Source: CAYZEE01 sp964477485
Lineage (GTDB): Bacteria > Patescibacteriota > Microgenomatia > Levybacterales > UBA12049
Assembly (NCBI GenBank): GCA_964477485.1
Contig: CAYZEE010000052.1
Span: 1 to 5,919, forward strand
DNA length: 5,919 nucleotides
Direction of reading: 5' to 3'
Part shown: positions 1 to 4,962 of the stretch, in pieces
Layout: each line of letters begins with the position of its first letter
How positions within the stretch are numbered: the first letter of the stretch is position 1
The notes under the pieces: model-generated
What the model was told of the DNA's origin: nothing
The model's database searches: none
The model's input: only the letters and a program-made list of their open reading frames with translations
Position numbers and translations under genes: made by a program

Positions 1-180
1 GACCTAATCTAACAAGATAAAAATCATAGAAATTTTTTATATTTGATCTTAAAAACTTTAAATATTTTAATTGTTTTGAAATATAACTAATAGTTATTAA
101 TTTATCATAGTAATTTATATTGTTGTTTATATTTAGTGAAATATTTTCTATTTTATAATTCATTAAAAGAATATTTAATC
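1..180. other. Very AT-rich non-coding stretch
   Basis: No gene, RNA gene or convincing repeat is visible here. By direct count 25 of 180 bases are G or C (about 14%), well below the neighbouring transposon remnant (30 of 60 in 241-300) and below the glycan genes. It lies just past the stop codon of the tnpB remnant, so it may include the degraded outer end of that element or simply be intergenic sequence. No open frame of useful length exists on either strand. Confidence 0.6.
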
Positions 181-232
181 TTATTTATTTAAAAACTTTC
201 TTAATGAGCCTAGCTTGTGAAAATCACCTTGC

Positions 233-252
233 GTTTCACGCACGCCTGAAAC
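233..252. other. Hairpin inside the tnpB remnant
   Basis: A perfect 6-bp stem, GTTTCA (233-238) with TGAAAC (247-252), encloses an 8-base loop. It lies in the tnpB 3' end, where TnpB systems are known to encode the guide RNA scaffold. Whether this was part of such an RNA is inference. A 6-bp stem can also arise by chance. Confidence 0.3.
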
Positions 253-297
253 AAGCCCCGCAACATTCTAATTCTCTGGCTTTGTAAACCTTTACGG

Positions 298-321
298 CGC
301 GGCGTTGATTTTTCCGTCGCG
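298..321. other. GC-rich hairpin inside the tnpB remnant
   Basis: CGCGGCG (298-304) can pair with CGTCGCG (315-321), giving seven pairs including one G-T wobble around a 10-base loop. The stem is striking in AT-rich DNA. It overlaps the N-A-A coding motif of the tnpB remnant, so it could be a coding by-product, a relic of an omega-RNA scaffold, or a subterminal transposon structure. Confidence 0.35.
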
Positions 322-353
322 TTGCAGTTGATTTCAAATGGATAGTGGAATTT

Positions 354-732
354 GTGAAGATAAAAACTTTACGTATAACGCTTCACTCGGTTGGAGTGAG
401 CGAGTACCAGTTGCAGTGGTGCACTAAGTATAGGTATGAGACTCTTTCTAAATAGTATAAGGATTGTAAGGACGCGATTAAGAGTGCTGCAAAGAAAGTA
501 TGTATTTTAGTGAGGGATTTGAGTGTTATGCCTAATCATGTTTCATGTTATTGGTTTGTTGAAGGGGTAGTTCTAACTTGTTGTTTAGAGCTTACCTTGT
601 TTTTACTCATAGGTATACTAAGGGTTCATTTTTGGAGTAGGTTTTTTTCACAAGAGTGCTAGCGGGGTTACTGAGAAGGTGGTTAGGGATTATGTTCGTT
701 ATGATAAATTGATCCTAGACCGCTTCGCTTGA
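354..732 (+). pseudogene. tnpA: Frameshifted IS200/IS605 TnpA transposase
   Basis: An intact TnpA is a ~130-150-residue Y1-HUH transposase that cuts and rejoins single-stranded element ends. Here a GTG at 354 opens a frame reading HSVGVSEYQLQWCTKYRY (384-437), a hallmark of the family N-terminus. A TAG interrupts at 453, then the same frame continues through Y-K-D-C-K-D-A-I-K-S-A-A to V-M-P-N-H-V (525-542). An extra T around 541-543 splits the H-V-H metal-binding motif. Roughly 15 codons are lost between H-V-I (544-552) and L-L-K-G (556-567). A shift then gives S-S-N-L-L-F-R-A-Y...H-R-Y-T-K-G (569-625), another gives H-F-W-S (627-638), and another G-F-F-H-K-S-A-S-G-V-T-E-K-V-V-R-D-Y-V-R-Y-D-K (640-708), ending at TGA 730-732. 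The tyrosine in R-D-Y-V (691-693) is the probable catalytic nucleophile. With these lesions it must be inactive. Confidence 0.85.
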
Positions 733-742
733 AAATAGGAAA

Positions 743-765
743 CCTGCCAGTTCAATAGCGGGAGG
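743..765. repeat. Probable transposon end hairpin
   Basis: CCTGCC (743-748) and GGGAGG (760-765) can pair at five of six positions (one G-G mismatch) around a loop containing GTTCAAT. It sits 11 bases beyond the tnpA stop. IS200/IS605 elements carry imperfect subterminal hairpins that TnpA recognises, and the C-C-loop-GTTCAA-loop-GGGAGG pattern resembles such ends. It lies about 20 bases from the stop of the membrane-protein gene on the other strand, so it could also affect transcript ending there. That second role is speculative. Confidence 0.45.
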
Positions 766-784
766 ACATCATAAAATTAGGCGA

Positions 785-2764
785 TTAGCGATTTCTATAA
801 AATATAAAATAAATAAAAATGTAAAACAAAACACCAAAAAACACGGACATAGAAATAACTAAAGTTATAATGTATGTTGATTGTTCTTTATAATACAAGT
901 CTAAAGTTGAAGGTCCGGTGCTATTAACATACCAGCCATTAAAAAAATCATTAATTTTTATATGAGCCGTATTTGGAAGTTCTTTTCCATTGACAAAAAG
1001 AGTCCAATCACTATCGTAAATCTGATTGAATATTATATAAAATGGATAAGTTGAATTTGCTGAAACTTTATAATTAGTGGGATCATGATAAGTGATATTT
1101 AAATTTGTGGTGTTTGAATAAATGATGGGCATAGCATATTCATCTTCAAAAACAATAACCCCTGGAAGCTTTGCAACCTCATTTATTCCAGTCTGGTTCT
1201 GTAATTTGTCAGATAATGAATTCCAAGTGTAATCCGTACTCGTATTTGTTAAAACTACTATATACTTTATACTCATTAAACCCCATTGTTTTGCGATTTG
1301 TGAATTGTTATTGAACAAAGATTGAAGAGAATAATTGAAAGGACCTTCAATTTCATTTACAAATGGAATTGAATTAATTTTATAAATGGGATTGCTTATC
1401 CCTTCATAAGTTGCGTTAAAAGTTGAATTGTTTTCAATTTCAATATTTCCCCCTATTGGCCAATAGAGTACAAAATAATTATCATTTGCGTTAACAGCGT
1501 TTGTCCAATTAAAATACCCTCTGGGAATTTCGGCTAAATTTAATTTTGTTGGTGGACCGGAAATCACCACTCCTGAGGTTTGTCCAGCCCACCAGGTGGC
1601 ACCATATAAAATTACTAAAATTAATAATAGAATTTTAATGATCAGTTTTTTGTATTCATATTTTTCAAGGAGATAATTCGATAAATATCCCAAAAGCAAT
1701 GCAATAGCTAAAGCTGAACCGATTATAAATGTGGATAAATTCATCATTATTATTCCAAAGGGTATTTTAACAACATATGCAATATTTGGGTAAGTTATAA
1801 ATATTATTAAAATAGAAAGTAAATATATTGTTGCGAATAAGATGACTCGTTTTTTTGGTTTATTCAACAATAATAACATTGCCAGTGCTATTGGAAGAAA
1901 AGAAAAAAGCAAGAATATTTGCGGAAAATAAGTTTCAAACTGATAATTAAATGAAGAACCCCACAATCTTATTGCATTTAAGAGTATAGATATTTTACCA
2001 AACTGAGCAATCATTACATAAACTTGTCTTGAAAGATAAAACGATGTTTGAGAAACAGATGGTGTTAGTATATAGAAGATTCCGCTAGTTAAAATTCCAA
2101 TTAGCGAGGAAATAAATAAGTAGATAAATCCTTTAATTAACTTATTTTCAAATATGAAGAATAAAACGCCAATAATAAAGTAAACATAAATAAAGGCGGG
2201 TTGAGATAATGTAAGAGTTAGTATGATCCCTCCAATAAGGCTGAAGTATATTGTTTGCAAATTGTTTTCAGAACTTAAAGCGCGTTCTGCAAACAGTATG
2301 TATAATGGCAAAAGGGCATAAGCAATTATATAATATACCCAACCAAACATAATCCAATCAAATAATACGGGAGTAGTCATGTAAAAAAGTCCTGACAAGA
2401 AAGCTGAATATTTTTGAAGCTTAAATGATCTAGCTAAAATATAAGCGCTTATGCCACAAAATGGAAGAGCTAAAACAACAAAAACTTTTATAAATAATCC
2501 TCCAACAACCCCCAAAAAAGCTAGCAAAACAAAAATCATAAGAAAAAATGGCGGGCCAAAAGGAATACCAGTGTTGCCAAACGCGTTATATTTCCAAATG
2601 TAAAAATAAGAATAAAAATTATTTAGACTTGAATTTAGAGTTTGTTGTATGCCCCAATCAGCTTGTGCTGTCTGGCCTTTACTTGTAATCACACCTGAAA
2701 ACATGAAAATTGATGCGAGAAGATATATGCAAAATATCATTAGGTATTCGTATTTTCTTTCCAT
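785..2764 (-). CDS. YfhO-like polytopic membrane protein, possible GT-C glycosyltransferase
   Basis: The protein has 659 residues if it starts at the ATG 2764-2762. A TTG at 2770 directly abutting the upstream stop would add two residues and is less likely. A first helix (about residues 6-25) is followed by a loop with A-D-W-G (Asp36), placed where GT-C enzymes keep a catalytic acid. Some 11 more helices run to about 392. A ~240-residue outer domain follows, then a last helix at about 631-655 and a short basic tail. The end of the outer domain (Y-D-S-D-W587-T-L-F-V-N-G-K594) matches the YfhO-family pattern in which a Trp precedes a D/N-G-K turn. That domain has 12 N-x-S/T sequons (419, 445, 446, 450, 477, 486, 507, 523, 551, 556, 570, 614). 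Bacterial YfhO proteins (about 850 residues) take part in glycosylating cell-envelope polymers. Here the donor and acceptor are unknown. It is last in the cluster, and an oligosaccharyltransferase role is not supported because no WWDYG motif is present. Confidence 0.7.
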   Translation of the reverse strand: MERKYEYLMIFCIYLLASIFMFSGVITSKGQTAQADWGIQQTLNSSLNNFYSYFYIWKYNAFGNTGIPFGPPFFLMIFVLLAFLGVVGGLFIKVFVVLALPFCGISAYILARSFKLQKYSAFLSGLFYMTTPVLFDWIMFGWVYYIIAYALLPLYILFAERALSSENNLQTIYFSLIGGIILTLTLSQPAFIYVYFIIGVLFFIFENKLIKGFIYLFISSLIGILTSGIFYILTPSVSQTSFYLSRQVYVMIAQFGKISILLNAIRLWGSSFNYQFETYFPQIFLLFSFLPIALAMLLLLNKPKKRVILFATIYLLSILIIFITYPNIAYVVKIPFGIIMMNLSTFIIGSALAIALLLGYLSNYLLEKYEYKKLIIKILLLILVILYGATWWAGQTSGVVISGPPTKLNLAEIPRGYFNWTNAVNANDNYFVLYWPIGGNIEIENNSTFNATYEGISNPIYKINSIPFVNEIEGPFNYSLQSLFNNNSQIAKQWGLMSIKYIVVLTNTSTDYTWNSLSDKLQNQTGINEVAKLPGVIVFEDEYAMPIIYSNTTNLNITYHDPTNYKVSANSTYPFYIIFNQIYDSDWTLFVNGKELPNTAHIKINDFFNGWYVNSTGPSTLDLYYKEQSTYIITLVISMSVFFGVLFYIFIYFIFYRNR

Positions 2765-2770
2765 TTGCAA

Positions 2771-3862
2771 TCATTCTTTATTTATCAATTTTAATTCCCT
2801 TTTTGTTGTTTTTTCCCAATCATATTTTTCTGCAATTTTTTTTCCTTTCTCAGAATATTTTTTAATAAGTTTTTCATCGCCTAAAAATTTAAGTATTGCC
2901 TGTGAGAATTTGTTTTTGTCTCCTATTGTAATTTTATAAACGGTGTTTTCATATGCAGGAAGATTCCATGCTATAACTGGAAGTCCGCAGGCCATTGCTT
3001 CAATCACACTGATTCCAAAACCTTCCTCATAACTCATACTCAAAAAGATTTTGCTAGACTTCATTACTTTATATTTTTCTTTGTCATTCAAATAACCTAA
3101 TAAAAAAATATTATTCAGTCCTTCCTTTTTTATCATTGTCTTCAATTTATTTGTTGTTTCCTTATTTCCCACACCTATCATGACCAATTTATACCGATGA
3201 TTTTTTGAGATGTTTTTCCATACAGTTACAAGATCAAATATTCCCTTGGATTGATGCAAACGACCAACAAAAACAGCATCAAATATTTTAGTTGAGGATT
3301 TAATAGAATTTATTTTTTTAATGTCAATGCCTGGCTGGTTTAATTTTATTTTTTCAAAACCACTTTTTAAAAGATCATTCATAATTATCTTATTGTCGAC
3401 TATCGTTAAATCAGAGAAATGTTTTATTAAAACAAGGCTTGTTCTTTGAGCAAGATAAGAGATCGCTCTATTTTTTGGAATGAAATGAAAAACCTGCTGG
3501 ACGTATTTAGCATTTCTTTTTTTGATTTTTAAAATAACCGCTGTTAAAACATCGGGTAAAAAATCTGAACTTGAATAAATAATATCCCCTTCGCACGGTA
3601 TATTCTTATACAAAAAAAACTTTAAACTGCCGATTATTCTAATTAAATATGAAGCAATAGCATTGTGGAATTCCTTTTCTTTTGATGTTATTATGAAATC
3701 AGTTTTAATCCCATAGCTTTCTATAAGATTCTTTCCCAGTGCAGATGTTACAATCAGGGTTTGATATTTGCTTGCTGAATATTTAAGTATTTCTATAAAT
3801 TTGACATCTCCGCCACTAAGTCCAGAAGAATATGCGTTCATTAAACCGATGAATCTTTTCAT
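2771..3862 (-). CDS. GT4-type glycosyltransferase (glycosyltransferase family 1 domain)
   Basis: This 363-residue protein of normal length for the GT-B family transfers a sugar from a nucleotide-sugar donor to an acceptor at the cytoplasmic face. An N-terminal Rossmann-like domain carries a glycine-rich S-G-L-S-G-G-D loop (13-19) and V-F-H-F with His126, the position of the usual catalytic/acceptor-site histidine. The donor-binding domain begins near 193 with V-F-V-G-R-L-H-Q-S-K-G (197-207). It includes the E-x7-E motif from Glu280 to Glu288 in E-G-F-G-I-S-V-I-E, followed by A-M-A-C-G-L-P-V-I-A (289-298). No signal peptide or membrane helix is evident. The ATG at 3862 is the obvious start. 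No Shine-Dalgarno is seen, only T-G-G-A-A-T-A-A directly before it. The stop (2773-2771) lies six bases before the ATG of the membrane-protein gene, implying co-transcription and perhaps translational coupling. Donor sugar and linkage cannot be told from sequence, though a GDP-sugar would fit the upstream gmd. Confidence 0.88.
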   Translation of the reverse strand: MKRFIGLMNAYSSGLSGGDVKFIEILKYSASKYQTLIVTSALGKNLIESYGIKTDFIITSKEKEFHNAIASYLIRIIGSLKFFLYKNIPCEGDIIYSSSDFLPDVLTAVILKIKKRNAKYVQQVFHFIPKNRAISYLAQRTSLVLIKHFSDLTIVDNKIIMNDLLKSGFEKIKLNQPGIDIKKINSIKSSTKIFDAVFVGRLHQSKGIFDLVTVWKNISKNHRYKLVMIGVGNKETTNKLKTMIKKEGLNNIFLLGYLNDKEKYKVMKSSKIFLSMSYEEGFGISVIEAMACGLPVIAWNLPAYENTVYKITIGDKNKFSQAILKFLGDEKLIKKYSEKGKKIAEKYDWEKTTKRELKLINKE

Positions 3863-3880
3863 TTATTCCAATTCACACAT

Positions 3881-3890
3881 TTAAAATATT
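3881..3890 (-). promoter_or_regulatory. Possible TATA-like box before the GT4 gene
   Basis: On the minus strand AATATTTTAA is centred about 24 bases upstream of the ATG at 3862. That is where an archaeal TATA box would sit for a leaderless transcript starting at or near the start codon. It lies in the only sizeable gap of the cluster (64 bases). No clear BRE precedes it, and such AT-rich strings are common in this DNA, so this is a weak call. Confidence 0.25.
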
Positions 3891-3926
3891 AAGCATCATA
3901 GAATATTTTTTGCATTTAAACATTAT

Positions 3927-4940
3927 TCATTGAGTTAGGATATTTCTGTTCATAATTGATTTTTTAGAAACCCCGGATGTTATAACACTATCGCCGTAAA
4001 CTATTAAAGTCAGCCAACATGCCAAAGGGTGGACAAACCACGTTCTTGTTTGTTTTCTTAAAAACCCCTTCATTGCCTGTAAAATCAACGGAAAAATCAA
4101 AACAGTATACACTATAAACTTCAACAGTTTTAGATCATCCACGCTTGTCCATGGATATTTCCTAAGCTTCAAGTCTTTATAATAACCATAATCCCTTATT
4201 CTTCTCTCCTGTTTTTTAACAAAAATAGATAAGCTTGAAGAAAAAATATGAACTACTCCAATTCTAACTTTTGCAAATTTGTTTTTTCCATTTTTTATCA
4301 AGTCAAAAACAATATCTATATCAAATATAAAATCTTCATTAAAATTTTTTAAGAATTTCCGTTTTATCATAAAACCATTAGCCCCAATGGTCGGAAGTTG
4401 CTTCTCGTTTAATTCAACTTTTAAATAATCTCCTTTATCTTCTTCCTTTACTTTCATTTCAGTCCATTTTCCGGTGATGTAAGAATAGCGGTCGTAATTT
4501 CCAATGAAAAGACAGAGAGGGTCGTTCATTCCAAGCAGAGCAAAATACCTTGTGGTAATAGAATCTTGTTCTCTATAAGTATAATATAAAGGCTCGCTTC
4601 CAACAATTTCACTGTCTTCAAAAGGCTTGATCATTTTTCTAAACCAGTTTTTATCAGGAAGTATATTGTCGCTGTCGATAAAAGCTAGTAAATCATTTTT
4701 AGCTTTTTTTACTCCTATAGCTTTTCCAGCTTCTGCTGTTTTAAGCGGGTTTGAAAAGATTTTATTCGTATATTTTCTAGAGATTTTTAAAGTATCATCT
4801 TTTGAACCACCATCAATTATTATTATTTCTATTTTCTTTCTAGGGTAATTTTGGTTTTTTATTGAGTGCAGACATTCTTTCAAAGCTTTTTCACAGTTAA
4901 GCGTTGGAATTATTATACTTATCGAACGTAGTTTTTTCAT
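3927..4940 (-). CDS. Family 2 glycosyltransferase with two C-terminal membrane helices
   Basis: This inverting GT-A fold transferase is 337 residues from the chosen start. I-I-I-P-T-L-N (9-15) opens the nucleotide-binding half, I-D-G-G-S-K-D-D-T (42-50) follows, and I-D-S-D (88-91) is the DxD-type metal/donor motif. G-A-N-G-F (186-190) and the acidic D-I-D-I-V-F-D (207-213) mark the acceptor side, where the catalytic base normally lies. H231 and the K-K-Q-E-R-R-I-R segment (242-249) resemble the tail of ExoA-like enzymes. Two hydrophobic helices, about 275-293 and 300-318, anchor it to the membrane, which suits transfer to a lipid-linked glycan. Three starts compete: GTG 4976 (overlapping gmd by 14 bases), ATG 4961 (one base after the gmd stop) and ATG 4940. 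I prefer 4940 because the protein then begins just before the first beta strand and AGGT (4952-4949) sits eight bases upstream. The specific sugar is unknown. Confidence 0.87.
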   Translation of the reverse strand: MKKLRSISIIIPTLNCEKALKECLHSIKNQNYPRKKIEIIIIDGGSKDDTLKISRKYTNKIFSNPLKTAEAGKAIGVKKAKNDLLAFIDSDNILPDKNWFRKMIKPFEDSEIVGSEPLYYTYREQDSITTRYFALLGMNDPLCLFIGNYDRYSYITGKWTEMKVKEEDKGDYLKVELNEKQLPTIGANGFMIKRKFLKNFNEDFIFDIDIVFDLIKNGKNKFAKVRIGVVHIFSSSLSIFVKKQERRIRDYGYYKDLKLRKYPWTSVDDLKLLKFIVYTVLIFPLILQAMKGFLRKQTRTWFVHPLACWLTLIVYGDSVITSGVSKKSIMNRNILTQ

Positions 4941-4948
4941 TTCTCTTA

Positions 4949-4952
4949 ACCT
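4949..4952 (-). promoter_or_regulatory. Short Shine-Dalgarno-like AGGT deciding the GT2 start
   Basis: AGGT on the minus strand, complementary to part of the archaeal/bacterial 16S tail, ends eight bases before ATG 4940-4938. The GTG at 4976 and ATG at 4961 have no comparable element. The match is only four bases, so it supports rather than proves the choice. Confidence 0.3.
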
Positions 4953-4962
4953 GAAAAGCATT

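Larger units (their letters stand above)
181..327 (-). pseudogene. tnpB: tnpB (RNA-guided nuclease family) C-terminal remnant
   Basis: Only the tail of a TnpB-type protein remains. Read from 327 leftwards, the frame gives L-Q-R-D-G-K-I-N-A-A, which resembles the D-R-D-x-N-A-A segment that holds the last RuvC aspartate of TnpB. In-frame stops follow at 294-292 (TAA) and 270-268 (TAG). From 267 the frame is open for 28 codons, ending L-G-S-L-R-K-F-L-N-K and a TAA at 183-181, a type of tail familiar from archaeal IS605 TnpB proteins. Another frame between the stops also reads sensibly (V-Y-K-A-R-E-L-E), which suggests frameshifts. The N-terminal ~350 residues, including the other catalytic residues, are absent, so this is not a functional nuclease. 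The assignment rests on motif memory, not on a database search. Confidence 0.55.
181..770. mobile_element. Decayed IS200/IS605-type insertion sequence
   Basis: This is the remnant of a single-strand (Y1-HUH) transposon. Seen directly: a tnpB C-terminal remnant on the minus strand and a tnpA pseudogene on the plus strand, arranged divergently with adjacent 5' sides as in IS605-type elements, plus a short hairpin at 743-765 past the tnpA stop. Most of tnpB is missing (only about 50 codons remain) and tnpA carries frameshifts, a stop and an internal deletion, so the element cannot move by itself. G+C content is clearly higher than in the surrounding DNA, consistent with foreign origin. The exact ends are not known: the left limit is set at the tnpB stop and the right limit just past the hairpin. 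No target-site duplication is expected for this family. Confidence 0.7.

Noticed and set aside
181..770. A new small RNA-guided or defence system
   Set aside because: All protein-coding traces fit a decayed IS200/IS605 element. No intact nuclease, no repeat-spacer array and no accessory gene are present.
1560..1620. W-W-A-G near the last helix of the bundle as a possible oligosaccharyltransferase WWDYG motif
   Set aside because: It lacks the D-Y-G residues and sits at the end of a membrane helix, not in a soluble C-terminal domain. The rest of the protein fits a YfhO-like ectodomain better than AglB/Stt3.
2768..2770. TTG directly after the GT4 stop as start of the membrane protein
   Set aside because: An ATG lies only two codons downstream and is a stronger start. 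No ribosome-binding site favours the TTG.
2649..2939. Plus-strand open frame of 96 codons
   Set aside because: It lies wholly antisense to the junction of the GT4 and membrane-protein genes, has no recognisable domain and reads as low-complexity hydrophobic sequence typical of the reverse of AT-rich coding DNA.
4627..4848. Plus-strand open frame of 73 codons
   Set aside because: It is antisense to the conserved GT2 catalytic core (the I-D-G-G-S and I-D-S-D region), and its hydrophobic content is explained by that opposite-strand gene.
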